Below, one piece after another: positions 17,139 to 28,303 of a stretch of 64,000 nucleotides of DNA. The notes under the pieces are model-generated. The model worked only from the letters and a program-made list of their open reading frames with translations, searched no databases and was not told the origin of the DNA. This stretch comes from Novosphingobium lindaniclasticum LE124 (GTDB lineage Bacteria; Pseudomonadota; Alphaproteobacteria; Sphingomonadales; Sphingomonadaceae), in NCBI RefSeq assembly GCF_000445125.1, contig NZ_ATHL01000019.1:1-64000 (forward strand), in the 5' to 3' direction. Position 1 is the first letter of the stretch, and each line of letters begins with the position of its first letter. A program made the translations under genes and the position numbers.

Positions 17139-18091
17139 TTGCCCCCCTTGGCGACCTTTCCAGCGTCTGCCAGCGCTTCCGCAATGATTGCTTCCACGAG
17201 ATCGGGGTACTCCATCCCGCAAGCGCGCGCCTGTTCGGGGACGAGGCTGAGCGGAGTCATGCCCGGCTGGGTGTTGACCTCCAGCAGGAACAGACCTTCG
17301 ATGCCCTGCGTGTCGTCCCAGCGGAAGTCGGCGCGGCTGGTGCCCTTGCAGCCCAGCAACTGGTGAGAGCGCAGGGCGAGATCCTTGCAGGCCGCCGTGA
17401 TCTCGTCGGGGATTTCCGCCGGGCAGACGTGCTCGGTCATGCCGTCGGTATACTTGGCGTCGAAGTCGTAGAAGCCGGACTTGGGCTTGAGTTCGGTGAC
17501 CAGGAGCGCGCGATCACCGATCACCGCCGTGGTCAGTTCGCGCCCGCGAATGAACGGCTCGGCGAGCAGGCGGTCGAATTCCTGCCACGGGCCCTTGGCA
17601 TCCGGCGCGATGGGATTGCCGTAGTTGCCTTCGTCGGTGACGATGGCGACGCCGACCGACGACCCCTCGTTGACGGGCTTCAGCACATAGGGACGCGGCA
17701 GCGGATCGCGCTCGTGGATCGTCGCGCTCTCGACGATGCGGCCACCGGGCATGGGAATGCCGTGGGGGACGAGCGCCTGCTTGGTCAGTTCCTTGTCGAT
17801 GGCGATCACCGAAGTGGCGAGGCCCGAATGGGTGTAGGTGAGGCCCATCAGGTCCATCATGCCCTGCACCGTGCCGTCCTCGCCCGGCGCGCCGTGGAGC
17901 GCGTTGAACACGACGTCCGGCTTGGCTTCCGACAGACGCAGCGCGACATCGCGGTCCATGTCGATGCGGGTGACCTTGTGGCCCTTGGACTCGAGCGCCT
18001 TGGCCACGCCCTCGCCGCTCATCAGCGAGACCGGCCGTTCGTTCGACCAACCGCCCATCAGGACCGCGACGTGGAGTTTGGAGAGGGTCAC
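17135..18091 (-). CDS. ddl: D-alanine--D-alanine ligase
   Basis: The 318-residue product makes the D-Ala-D-Ala dipeptide used by MurF. The N-terminal domain has VLMGGWSNERPVSLMSG (about 9-25), and the ATP-grasp core includes YVLKPVNEGSSVGV (about 140-153), the metal site LLEVNTQPGMT near 280-290 and the serine loop in between. Length agrees with bacterial Ddl (300-320). It starts with GTG, 9 bp after the murB stop, and its own stop overlaps the ftsQ start as ATGA, so expression depends on the surrounding cluster. Confidence 0.96.
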   Translation of the reverse strand: MTLSKLHVAVLMGGWSNERPVSLMSGEGVAKALESKGHKVTRIDMDRDVALRLSEAKPDVVFNALHGAPGEDGTVQGMMDLMGLTYTHSGLATSVIAIDKELTKQALVPHGIPMPGGRIVESATIHERDPLPRPYVLKPVNEGSSVGVAIVTDEGNYGNPIAPDAKGPWQEFDRLLAEPFIRGRELTTAVIGDRALLVTELKPKSGFYDFDAKYTDGMTEHVCPAEIPDEITAACKDLALRSHQLLGCKGTSRADFRWDDTQGIEGLFLLEVNTQPGMTPLSLVPEQARACGMEYPDLVEAIIAEALADAGKVAKGGK

Positions 18092-18100
18092 TGCGTCAAC

Positions 18101-19005
18101 TCACTTCTTGTCTACGGATCGTCCGACCCGCTGGATTTCCCATTCGAGCGTCACGCCCGACTTTTCCTTGACCCGGCGGCGTACTTCTTCGCCCAGGGCC
18201 TCGATATCGCTGCTGGTGGCGTCGGCGACGTTGAGCAGGAAGTTGGTGTGCTTCTCGCTCACTTGCGCGCCGCCGAGAGTCAGCCCCCGGCAACCGGCTT
18301 CGTCCACGAGTTGCCAGGCCTTGTGGCCCTCGGGGTTCTTGAAGGTGGAGCCGCCGGTCTTGCTGCGCAGCGGCTGACTGGCCTCGCGGCTGGCGGAAAT
18401 GCGGTCCATCTCGGCCTGGATCGCCTCCGGTTCTCCGGGGCGCCCCTTGAAGCGCGCGGCGACGACCACGGCGCCTTCAGGCAATTCGGAATGGCGATAG
18501 GTATAGCCGAGGTCGGCATTGCCCAGCGTGACCAGCGAACCGTCGCGCAGCACCACGTCGCAATCGATCAGGATATCCTTGACCTCACCGCCATAGGCGC
18601 CGCCGTTCATGCGCACGAAGCCGCCGACGGTGCCGGGAATCGAGCGCAGGAATTCCACACCGGCAATGCCGTTGTCGCGCGCGGTCGAGGAGACGAGAAT
18701 GCCGCTGGCCCCGCCGCCGCATTCCAGCGTGACGTCATCGACGAAGGTGACTTTCGCGAAAGCCTTGCCCAGGCGGATCACCACACCGGGAACGCCGCCG
18801 TCGCGCACGATCATATTGGAGCCGAGGCCAAGCGCCATGACCGGAACCGAGGGATCGAGATCGCGCAGGAATCCTTGCAGGTCGGCCAGATCCTTCGGCT
18901 CGAACAGCCACTCCGCCGCGCCGCCCGACTTGAACCAGACGAGCGGGGCCAGCGGCGCATCGGCTTTCAGCTTGCCGGAGACCTGCGGAAGGTGCGCGGC
19001 TTCGC

Positions 19006-19009
<4 letters not shown>
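18101..19009 (-). CDS. murB: UDP-N-acetylenolpyruvoylglucosamine reductase
   Basis: The 302-residue product is the FAD enzyme that reduces UDP-GlcNAc-enolpyruvate to UDP-MurNAc. The FAD-binding domain contains [27 protein letters not shown] and [24 protein letters not shown] (about 24-150). The C-terminal domain carries the catalytic Ser/Glu region, with [13 protein letters not shown]. The start is inferred as a TTG at 19009 that overlaps the murC stop as TTGA, in the same manner as the ATGA overlaps of neighbours; this gives the standard length. A longer frame lies inside murC. An unusual start codon inside an otherwise ordinary cluster gene. Confidence 0.92.
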
Positions 19010-20423
<1,414 letters not shown>

Positions 20424-20427
<4 letters not shown>

Positions 20428-21635
20428 TGAACCGAATCCTTCGCGAGCTTGCTCTTGGCGAGCGCCTCGCCGCCCTTGGCGGGCATGGCCTTTTCCATGC
20501 GGATCACGTCCATGATCGGCGCGGCGCCGAAGCTCTCGACGAGGTCGGCCAGATCGCTGGCGGCATTGGGATAACCGCAGTTCCACGAGGCGTGGGCGGC
20601 ATTGGCAAGGGTTTCGGGGTGCTGGGCCATGGCCTGTATCTGTTTCGCGAGCGTGGTCGCGGTGAAGCTTTCCTGACGGATCGCGCGCGCGCCGCCCGCC
20701 GCGACGATCTCGCGCGTGTTGGCGGCCTGGTGGTCGTCGGTGGCGATCGGCAGCGGGATCAGGATCGCGGGACGACCGACGGCGGTGAGCTCCGCGATGG
20801 TAGAGGCGCCCGAGCGGCCGATGAAGAGATGCGCCCCGGCAAGACGCTCCGCCATGTCCTCGAAATAGGTCGCAAGTTCGGCGGGGATGCCGTGCCCGGC
20901 ATAGCGGGCGCGCACGGCCTCGATGTCTTCGGGGCGGCACTGCTGGATCACCTGAAGCCGCGAGCGCAGCGCCGGGGGCAGCATGGCGAGCCCGTCCGGC
21001 ACGACTTCGGAGAGCACGCGCGCGCCCTGGCTGCCGCCGGTCACGAGGATGCGCAGCAGGCTGTCCTCGCCGAATTCGGGGAACGGCGCCTCGCGCAGGG
21101 CCAGGACTTCGTCACGCACCGGATTGCCGACGAGCGTGATCTTGTCGGCATATTTCGCATCGAGCCGGTCCACTTGCGCAAAGGCCGTGGCGATGGCGTT
21201 CACCTTGCCCGCGAAATAGCGATTCACCCGGCCGAGCACCGAGTTCTGCTCATGCAGGATCGTCGGGATCTTCGCGGCGTTCGCCGCCAGCATGGTCGGC
21301 AGCGCGGGATAGCCGCCGAAACCGACCACGGCGGTGGGCTGGAAGCTTTCGAACAGGCGCAGTGCCATGCTCCGGCCGGACAGGATGCCTTTCAGGCCCC
21401 TGAGCCAGTTCAGCGGATTCTTGCCGGCGATGCGGCCGGGCGGCAGGACGTGGGCAGGCACATAGTCGGGCTTGCCGGGGATTCCGGCGCCGCGCTCGTC
21501 GGTGATGAGCGCGACGTGGTGGCCGCGCCGGTCCAGCTCGGCGGCGAGCGCGAAGGCGGGGATGAGGTGCCCGCCCGTCCCGCCTGCAGCGAGGACGTAG
21601 TGACGGCTTACCGAGCCTTTTACGGCCGAACTCAT
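20424..21635 (-). CDS. murG: UDP-GlcNAc:lipid I glycosyltransferase MurG
   Basis: The 403-residue product transfers GlcNAc to lipid I, making lipid II on the inner face of the membrane. The N-terminal G-loop [18 protein letters not shown] (about 13-30) and second G-loop [12 protein letters not shown] (near 110) are clear. The C-terminal donor domain has [12 protein letters not shown], the helix [13 protein letters not shown] and [18 protein letters not shown] residues. About 30 residues beyond the usual end are Lys/Ala-rich. The start at 21635 overlaps the ftsW stop as ATGA. The stop overlaps the GTG of murC. Confidence 0.97.
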
Positions 21636-22831
21636 GAAGAAAAGTCTCCAACGGCGCGGAGCGAGAACTTCTCGCGCTTGATGAACGGATTGCGGCGCGT
21701 GATCGCCAGCAGCAGTCCCACGGTCATGCACATGGCCACCGTGGAGGACCCGCCGTAGCTGATCAGCGGCAGGGTCATGCCCTTGGACGGGAAGAGCTGG
21801 AGGTTGACCAGGATGTTGATGAAGGCCTGCCCGCCCAACTGCGAGGCGATGCCGGACGCGGCGAGCACGGTGAAGAGGTCTTCCTCTTCCACCAGGCGCA
21901 GCATGACCCGCGTCAGCAGGGCCAGGTAGATCATGACGATGATCATGCAGGCGATCAGGCCGAACTCCTCGCCGATGACGGAGAAGATGTAGTCGGTATG
22001 CGCTTCGGGCAGCGCCATCTTGCGCGCGCCCATCCAGAAGCCCTGCCCGAACCATCCGCCGTTCAGCAGCGTACGCTGGGCAAGGTCCACCTGGTCGAAG
22101 GCGTTGCCTCCCGAGAGGAACGAGTCGATGCGGTTGCGGCCGTTATCGTAGGTGAAATACATCAGGACGATACCCGCGACGCCCAGGCCGGCGAACATGC
22201 CGATGCGCTTCAGGGGAATGCCTGCCAGCAGGATCATCACGAAGAAGGTGCCCGAAAACAGCATGGTCGAGCCGAAGTCCGGCTGCGCCATCAGCAACGC
22301 GCCGAGGAACCCCATAAGGCAGAAGCAGATCGCTACTACCGGAATATGCGGGTCGCGCGCGCGCCAGGAGAGGATCCAGGCGAGCAGGATCGGAAAGCCC
22401 GATCCGAGGAACTGCGAGGGCTGGATAGAGATTCCCAGCTTCAACCAGCGCCGCGCGCCGTTCACTTCGGAGCCGACCACCGGCACCAGCACCAGTCCCA
22501 CCAGCATGACCGCGGCGATCAGGATGCCGACGCGCCGCGCGCTGTCCTTCGACAGGCTGGAGGCCCAGAACATCGCGCAAAGCCCCACGAACTGCCAGCG
22601 CAGATGCAGCCAGAAGAAGTGAAGCTGCGATAGCTTCTCATGCGCGGTGGACAGGCGCCGGGCGCTGGCGGGAGAACCTGCGGCGACCGCCACGGCGCCG
22701 ATCCCCATGAGGATCAGGACCACCGCCAGCACGGTGCGGTCGATTTCCTGCCACCAGATCGCCAATTGCCCGCGACGGTTGCGGTTGTAGCGGACGTTGG
22801 CGGGCTGTGTCCCGGGTGCGGCAGTGGCCAT
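21632..22831 (-). CDS. ftsW: Peptidoglycan glycosyltransferase FtsW (SEDS family)
   Basis: The 399-residue product is the septal SEDS polymerase that works with FtsI. It has a cytoplasmic N-terminus of about 35 residues and ten membrane segments. Family motifs visible include GSEVNGARRWLKLGISIQPSQ (near 110-130), QPDFGSTMLF, the large periplasmic loop with AHTDYIFSVIGEEFGLI (near 265-285) and the C-terminal GMTLPLISYGGSSTVAMC (near 345-362). The start ATG overlaps the murD stop as TGATG, and its stop overlaps murG. Confidence 0.97.
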   Translation of the reverse strand: MATAAPGTQPANVRYNRNRRGQLAIWWQEIDRTVLAVVLILMGIGAVAVAAGSPASARRLSTAHEKLSQLHFFWLHLRWQFVGLCAMFWASSLSKDSARRVGILIAAVMLVGLVLVPVVGSEVNGARRWLKLGISIQPSQFLGSGFPILLAWILSWRARDPHIPVVAICFCLMGFLGALLMAQPDFGSTMLFSGTFFVMILLAGIPLKRIGMFAGLGVAGIVLMYFTYDNGRNRIDSFLSGGNAFDQVDLAQRTLLNGGWFGQGFWMGARKMALPEAHTDYIFSVIGEEFGLIACMIIVMIYLALLTRVMLRLVEEEDLFTVLAASGIASQLGGQAFINILVNLQLFPSKGMTLPLISYGGSSTVAMCMTVGLLLAITRRNPFIKREKFSLRAVGDFSS

Positions 22832-24216
22832 CAGTGCTTCACCCCGTCTTCGCCCAGGCCAGGCTGCTCATTCTGCTCCCCGCCATGCAGTTCGAGCAGG
22901 GCCTCTACGATCTGGCGGAATGCCAGCCCCCGCGCCTCGTAGTCGCGGAACTGATCGAAGCTGGCGCAGGCGGGCGAAAGCATGATGACATCGCCCGGGC
23001 GAGCGCGGGTCATCGCATCGCGAATAGCCTCGGCCATCATCTCGCTGCGGTGAACCTCCGTGTAGGGGGCAAGGATCTCCGCGAAGCGCGCACCGGCATC
23101 ACCGATGGTGTAGGCGGCGGCGACATTGCCGAAGAACGGCACGCATTCGTCGAGATTGTCGCCCTTGGGCAAGCCGCCGAGGATCCAGTGGATACGCGGC
23201 TCCGGCGCGGGCGGGAACGCGGCCAGCGCGGGTGCGGTGGAGGCCGGGTTGGTCGCCTTGCTGTCGTTGATGTAGAGCACGCCGCCAGCCTCGGCCACGC
23301 GCTCCATTCGGTGCGGCAACCCGCTGAAGGTGCGCAGCGCAGGCTGCCACTGATCGGCGGAAATTCCCAGCGCCTCGACGATGGCGACGGCCACGGCGGC
23401 GTTCTGGAGGTTGTGAGGGCCTTGCAACGAAGGCCAGTCCTTCTGAAGGTCAGCCAGATCGCGGCCGTCCACCCGGCGCACCGCACCCGGAGCACGGCGC
23501 GCTTCCTCGGCCTTGGCGATGTCCGACGTCTCGCGGTCGCCGGTGCCGAACACGGCGGGCCGCTCGGCATCCTGCATCGCGAAAAGGCGCGCCTTGGAGG
23601 CCGCGTAAGCTTCGAAACCCTCGTAGCGATCGAGGTGATCGGGCGTCACGTTGAGCAGCGCCGCCACGTCGCAATCGAGACTGCGGGTCAGGTCGATCTG
23701 GTAGCTGGAAAGTTCGAGCACGTAGACGCCGCCCTCCGGCAGCGGCTCTTCGCCCAGCACCGGTACGCCGATATTGCCGCCGACGCGCGTGGGAACGCCG
23801 GCGCTTTCCAGCAGATGGTGGACGAGCGCCGTCGTCGTCGATTTGCCATTCGTGCCGGTAATGCCGACGACGCGGTGGGCGGGCAGGCTTTCGCGCGCGA
23901 GAGCGAAGAGTTCGATGTCGCCGATCACAGGCACGCCCTGGCGACGCGCAGCCTCGGCCACCGGGTGGGTGTTGAGCGGCACGCCCGGCGAGACGACCAG
24001 GCCGTCATAGCCGGTCAGGTCGGCAGTGACCGGGTCGGCGACTTCGATGCTTTCCTCATGGCGCCGCGCGCAGAAGGCCTGGCGCGGTTCCTCGCGCGAA
24101 TCCCACACCATGACATGGGCGCCGCTGGCGAGCAGCGTCTCGACCGCTGTGAGGCCGGAGCGCGCGAGTCCGAGAACCGCGTAGCGCTTTCCGGCAAAGG
24201 CGGGGGAGACGATCAC
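22831..24216 (-). CDS. murD: UDP-N-acetylmuramoyl-L-alanine--D-glutamate ligase
   Basis: The 461-residue product adds D-Glu to UDP-MurNAc-L-Ala. The N-terminal UDP-binding region contains YAVLGLARSGLTAVE, the ATP loop is VGITGTNGKSTTTALV (about 113-128), and the middle domain carries NVTPDHLDRY and NDSKATNP. Length is typical of MurD. Start: GTG at 24216 with AGGAGA 6 bases upstream. It is separated from mraY by 13 bp, and its stop overlaps the ftsW start. Confidence 0.96.
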   Translation of the reverse strand: MIVSPAFAGKRYAVLGLARSGLTAVETLLASGAHVMVWDSREEPRQAFCARRHEESIEVADPVTADLTGYDGLVVSPGVPLNTHPVAEAARRQGVPVIGDIELFALARESLPAHRVVGITGTNGKSTTTALVHHLLESAGVPTRVGGNIGVPVLGEEPLPEGGVYVLELSSYQIDLTRSLDCDVAALLNVTPDHLDRYEGFEAYAASKARLFAMQDAERPAVFGTGDRETSDIAKAEEARRAPGAVRRVDGRDLADLQKDWPSLQGPHNLQNAAVAVAIVEALGISADQWQPALRTFSGLPHRMERVAEAGGVLYINDSKATNPASTAPALAAFPPAPEPRIHWILGGLPKGDNLDECVPFFGNVAAAYTIGDAGARFAEILAPYTEVHRSEMMAEAIRDAMTRARPGDVIMLSPACASFDQFRDYEARGLAFRQIVEALLELHGGEQNEQPGLGEDGVKH

Positions 24217-24229
24217 CGTCGCGCTCTCC

Positions 24230-25300
24230 TTATCGCAGCTTGAGGGTGGAGAGGCCGATAACGGCGAGGACGATCGAGATGATCCAGAAGCGGATCACGA
24301 CGGTCGATTCCTTCCAGCCCTTCTGCTCGAAGTGGTGGTGGATCGGCGCCATGCGGAACACGCGGCGGCCAGTGCGCTTGAACCAGAACACCTGGATGAT
24401 CACCGAGGCCGCTTCCAGCACGAAGAGGCCGCCGACGATGGCCAGCACGATCTCGTGGTGCGCGGCGACGGCGATGGCGCCGAGCGCGCCGCCCAGCGCC
24501 AGACTGCCGGTGTCGCCCATGAAGACGGCGGCGGGCGGCGCGTTGAACCAGAGGAAGGCCAGACAGGCGCCGATGATCCCGGCGCAGAACACGGCCAGTT
24601 CACCCGCGCGCGGGACATGCGGAATGCCGAGGTAATTGGCGTAGTCGACGCGGCCGGCGAGGTAGCAGATGATCGCGAACGTGCCTGCGGCGATGATCAC
24701 CGGCATCGTCGCCAGTCCGTCAAGCCCATCCGTCAGGTTCACCGCGTTGCCCGCGCCGACGATCACGAAGGCCGCGAAGACGTAGTAGAACGGCCCGAGC
24801 GGGATGTAGCGGCCCGAGAGGAACGGCACATAGAGGTTGGTATTGAGCTGGCTGACGATGATGTACGAGGCGATGCCCGCCACCACGAACTCCAGTGCCA
24901 GGCGCAGCTTGCTGGAGAGTCCGGCGGTGCTGCGCTTGGCGACCTTGTCGTAGTCGTCGAGGAAACCGATGATCCCGAAGCCCACGGTCACCGCGATGCA
25001 GGCCCAGACGAAGGGATTGGTCACGTCCATGAACAGGATCATCGAGCTGACCAGCGCGGTCAGGATCATCAGGCCGCCCATGGTCGGTGTACCGCGCTTG
25101 GCGAGGTGGCTCTGCGGGCCGTCCTCACGGATCGGCTGGCCCTTGCCCTGGCGCACGCGCAGCATGTTGATGAAGCGCGGCCCGATCAGCAGGCCGAGGC
25201 CGAGCGCCGTCATCAGTGCCGCGCCCGAACGGAACGTCTGATAGCGGAAGAGGTTGGACAGCCCCTCGTAGTGGAACCAATCTGCGATGAGATACAGCAT
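24230..25300 (-). CDS. mraY: Phospho-N-acetylmuramoyl-pentapeptide-transferase
   Basis: The 356-residue product moves phospho-MurNAc-pentapeptide onto undecaprenyl phosphate, making lipid I. It has ten membrane segments. Family motifs: GTPTMGGL (about 71-78), the catalytic Asp pair region GFLDDYDK (near 113-121), the [16 protein letters not shown] loop (near 183-198), a further Asp in [12 protein letters not shown], and the His-rich loop APIHHHFE near 325. Length fits (about 360). It follows murF with a 16-bp gap. Confidence 0.97.
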   Translation of the reverse strand: MLYLIADWFHYEGLSNLFRYQTFRSGAALMTALGLGLLIGPRFINMLRVRQGKGQPIREDGPQSHLAKRGTPTMGGLMILTALVSSMILFMDVTNPFVWACIAVTVGFGIIGFLDDYDKVAKRSTAGLSSKLRLALEFVVAGIASYIIVSQLNTNLYVPFLSGRYIPLGPFYYVFAAFVIVGAGNAVNLTDGLDGLATMPVIIAAGTFAIICYLAGRVDYANYLGIPHVPRAGELAVFCAGIIGACLAFLWFNAPPAAVFMGDTGSLALGGALGAIAVAAHHEIVLAIVGGLFVLEAASVIIQVFWFKRTGRRVFRMAPIHHHFEQKGWKESTVVIRFWIISIVLAVIGLSTLKLR

Positions 25301-25316
25301 CTTGCGGGGTTTCCCC

Positions 25317-26828
25317 CTACCCTTCCTGTTTGTCGAGCGCGTTCACCAGGGAAGCCAGACCCACCGAATTGGAGCCCTTCACAAGGATGACATCATCCCG
25401 TTCGAGACCGAATTCGCGCAGTGCGTCGATAGCTTCCCGCACAGTGAGGCAATGCGCGAAGGGCACCGCTTTGCCAAGCGGAAGACCAGCGGATTTCCCC
25501 AGTTCCCCGGAATTCCCACGCCCTTCAAGGGCCTGCGTCAAAGCCTGTGCAAGCGGCGCCATTTCTTCGCCCACCAGCACGGCGAAATCGACCCCCGCCT
25601 CGCCGATCGGACCGGCGAGGGCAGCGTGGTAGTCGGGGCCGTGACTGCCCAGCTCCTTCATCGCACCGAGCACGGCGATGCGCCGGTGCGCAGGCGTGCG
25701 GCCCAGCTGCTCCAGCGTCGCCCGCATGGAGGCGGGATTGGCGTTGTAGCTCTCGTCGATCAGCAGCGCCTTGCCGCCGGGAACGTCGACCTGAAGCCGC
25801 GCGCCGCGCCCGGGCAGCCCGCCCATTTCGGCAAGCGCCACCCCTGCGGCGCCCAGGTCTCCCTTGACCGCCCGCACCGCGGCCATGACCGCAAGCGAGT
25901 TGATGACATGATGCTCACCCGGCGCCGCGACGGTGTAGCAGACGCGGCGGTCGCCCATGTCGATGGTCACCAGCGAGCCACCGCCGATCGCCGGAACCGC
26001 GTCGAGCAGCCGCACGTCGGCATCGCGCGCCTTGCCGAACGAGACGACCTCGGCCCCGGCGGCCTGCGCCGTTTCCTTCAGCCGGTTGAAATAGGGACTG
26101 TCGGCGGGAATGACGGCAGTGCCGCCCGCTTCCAGGCCTTCGAATATCTCCGCCTTGGCATCGGCGATGGCTTCCATCGAGCCCAGCATCTCGATGTGCG
26201 CGGGCGCGATGGTGGTGATGACGGCCACGTTGGGGCGGACCTGCCGCGTCAGCGCGGCAATCTCGCCCGCGTGGTTCATGCCCATTTCGAAGATGCCGAA
26301 ACGGGCGCGTGCCGGCATCCGCGCCAGGCTGAGCGGCACGCCGACATGGTTGTTGTAGCTCTTGACCGAACGGTGGGCATCGCCCCGGCTGGCGCGATCG
26401 AGTGCTTCGAAGATCGCTTCCTTCACGCCGGTCTTGCCCACCGAGCCGGTCACGCCGATGATCGGCCCGCGCGACCGCTCGCGCGCGGCGGCACCCAGTT
26501 GTTCCAGCGCCTGGGTGGTATCGGCGACAAGGATGTGCGGCCCCGCGACCGGGCGGTCGACCACGACTGCCGCCGCACCCTTCGCGAAGGCCCCTTCGAC
26601 GAAGCGATGGCCGTCCATCGTTTCGCCCTTGAGCGCGAAGAACAAGTCGCCGGCCTGGACGTCGCGGCTGTCGATCTCGACGCCGGATACCGTGAAGTCG
26701 CTGCTTGCAGAGCCACCCGTCACCCGCGCGAGCGTGGCGGAATCCCAGAGCGCGGAAGACCACGGGGCAAGCGGGTTTTCCTCGACCACATCACGGGGCC
26801 ATTCGAGGATCCGGGCTACAGCATTCAT
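25317..26828 (-). CDS. murF: UDP-MurNAc-tripeptide--D-Ala-D-Ala ligase
   Basis: The 503-residue product adds D-Ala-D-Ala to UDP-MurNAc-tripeptide. The N-terminal MurE/F-like domain (about 25-100) contains [19 protein letters not shown], the ATP loop is [14 protein letters not shown] (near 125), and the C-terminal domain includes [13 protein letters not shown] and, at the end, [13 protein letters not shown]. The start at 26828 lies 4 bp after the murE stop. Between the last two C-terminal motifs is an unusual Gly/Lys/Ser-rich stretch (about residues 434-452, around [11 protein letters not shown]), absent from typical MurF as far as I recall. It coincides with a run of regularly spaced GGGA motifs in the DNA. 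Confidence 0.95.
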   Translation of the reverse strand: MNAVARILEWPRDVVEENPLAPWSSALWDSATLARVTGGSASSDFTVSGVEIDSRDVQAGDLFFALKGETMDGHRFVEGAFAKGAAAVVVDRPVAGPHILVADTTQALEQLGAAARERSRGPIIGVTGSVGKTGVKEAIFEALDRASRGDAHRSVKSYNNHVGVPLSLARMPARARFGIFEMGMNHAGEIAALTRQVRPNVAVITTIAPAHIEMLGSMEAIADAKAEIFEGLEAGGTAVIPADSPYFNRLKETAQAAGAEVVSFGKARDADVRLLDAVPAIGGGSLVTIDMGDRRVCYTVAAPGEHHVINSLAVMAAVRAVKGDLGAAGVALAEMGGLPGRGARLQVDVPGGKALLIDESYNANPASMRATLEQLGRTPAHRRIAVLGAMKELGSHGPDYHAALAGPIGEAGVDFAVLVGEEMAPLAQALTQALEGRGNSGELGKSAGLPLGKAVPFAHCLTVREAIDALREFGLERDDVILVKGSNSVGLASLVNALDKQEG

Positions 26829-26832
26829 CGCA

Positions 26833-28293
26833 CTACCTTCCCTGCGGACCAGACATTTCCCTGGCCACGGTGACGTCGTCGAATGGCAGGACGCGCACGG
26901 AGTCGCCGCTGCCGATGATCTGCCCCTGTTCATGCCCCTTGCCGGCGATGAGGACGATGTCCCCATGTCCGGCTTCTGCGATGGCCGCGCCGATAGCCTC
27001 GCGCCTGTCGCCGATTTCCCGCGCGCCTTCACCCATCCCGGCGAGAACCATGGCGCGAATCGCTGCCGGGTCTTCGCCGCGCGGGTTGTCGTCGGTGACG
27101 ATCGCCACGTCCGCGCCTACACTGGCGACACGGCCCATTTCCGGCCGCTTGCCCTGGTCGCGGTCACCGCCCGCGCCGAATACCACGATCAGGCGCCCTT
27201 CCACATGCGGACGAAGCGCCGCGATCGCCGCTTCCAACGCGTCGGGCGTATGCGCATAGTCGACATAGACCGGCGCGCCTACCGAAGAAATTGCCGCGCG
27301 CTCCAGTCGCCCGCGCACGGTGACGAGCCGCTTCAGCGCATCGAATGTCGCATGCGGTTCACCGCCGCTGGCCAACACCAGCCCAGCGGCCACCAGTGAA
27401 TTGGCGGCCTGGTAGGCACCGATCAGCGGAAGCTCGAGCACGTAAGTTTTCCCATCGTGCTCGAGCTCCAGCTTCTGGCCGAGTCCGCCCGGCTTGCGAC
27501 CCGAAAGGCGGATTTCGGTGCCTTTGGCACCCACGGTGAACGTCTTGAGCCCGCGCTGCTGCGCGTGGGCGATGGCTTTGTCGGACCATGGATCGTCGGC
27601 CCAGATCACGGCGGTGCCGCCCTCGACGACCACTTCGTCGAACAGGCGCATCTTCGCCGCGAAATAGTCGTCCATGTCGGCGTGGTAGTCGAGATGGTCG
27701 CGCGAGAGGTTGGTGAAGGCGGCTGCCGCAACGCGCGGTCCCTCGATGCGGAACTGCGAAAGGCCGTGGCTGGACGCCTCGTAGGCGACATGGGTGACGC
27801 CCTCGCGGGCAAGGCCGGTAAGGTTGGCGAGGAACGTCACGATATCCGGCGTGGTGAGGCCGGTGAAGACCGTCTCGTCGCTGGTGGTCACGCCCAGGGT
27901 GCCGATCGAGGCGGCGCGCTGGCCAGCCATGCGCCAGATCTGACGGGTCAGTTCTACCGTGGAGGTCTTGCCGTTGGTGCCGGTCACGGCCACCAAGGTC
28001 TCGGGCACCGGCTGGAAGAACGGCGCGGCAAGGCGCGCAAAGAGACGGCGCGGCTCGGAATCGGCGAAGTGAACCGCACCTTCGACCTGGGCGTCCGGAT
28101 GGGCGACAATGGCGATGGCGCCCGCCTCGACGGCGGCGGCGATGTAATCCTCGCCGTTGAACTTCGCGCCGCGGAATGCGCCGAAAATCGTGCCCGGTGC
28201 GACCTTGCGGTGATCGATGGCGAAGCCGGTCACATGGGAATCTGCACCCGCGAAGGAAACATCGGCAGCGGCGCAGAGGGCAGACAATTTCAT
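26833..28293 (-). CDS. murE: UDP-MurNAc-L-Ala-D-Glu--meso-diaminopimelate ligase
   Basis: The 486-residue product adds the third residue of the stem peptide. The N-terminal domain contains IDHRKVAPGTIFGAFRG, the ATP loop is VAVTGTNGKTSTVEL (near 107-121), SHGLSQFRI and HLDYHADM mark the central domain, and the DNPR motif (TDDNPRGEDP, near 407) indicates meso-diaminopimelate rather than lysine. The length is standard. It follows ftsI with a 10-bp gap and precedes murF by 4 bp. Confidence 0.97.
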   Translation of the reverse strand: MKLSALCAAADVSFAGADSHVTGFAIDHRKVAPGTIFGAFRGAKFNGEDYIAAAVEAGAIAIVAHPDAQVEGAVHFADSEPRRLFARLAAPFFQPVPETLVAVTGTNGKTSTVELTRQIWRMAGQRAASIGTLGVTTSDETVFTGLTTPDIVTFLANLTGLAREGVTHVAYEASSHGLSQFRIEGPRVAAAAFTNLSRDHLDYHADMDDYFAAKMRLFDEVVVEGGTAVIWADDPWSDKAIAHAQQRGLKTFTVGAKGTEIRLSGRKPGGLGQKLELEHDGKTYVLELPLIGAYQAANSLVAAGLVLASGGEPHATFDALKRLVTVRGRLERAAISSVGAPVYVDYAHTPDALEAAIAALRPHVEGRLIVVFGAGGDRDQGKRPEMGRVASVGADVAIVTDDNPRGEDPAAIRAMVLAGMGEGAREIGDRREAIGAAIAEAGHGDIVLIAGKGHEQGQIIGSGDSVRVLPFDDVTVAREMSGPQGR

Positions 28294-28303
28294 GCGTTCA
28301 GGC

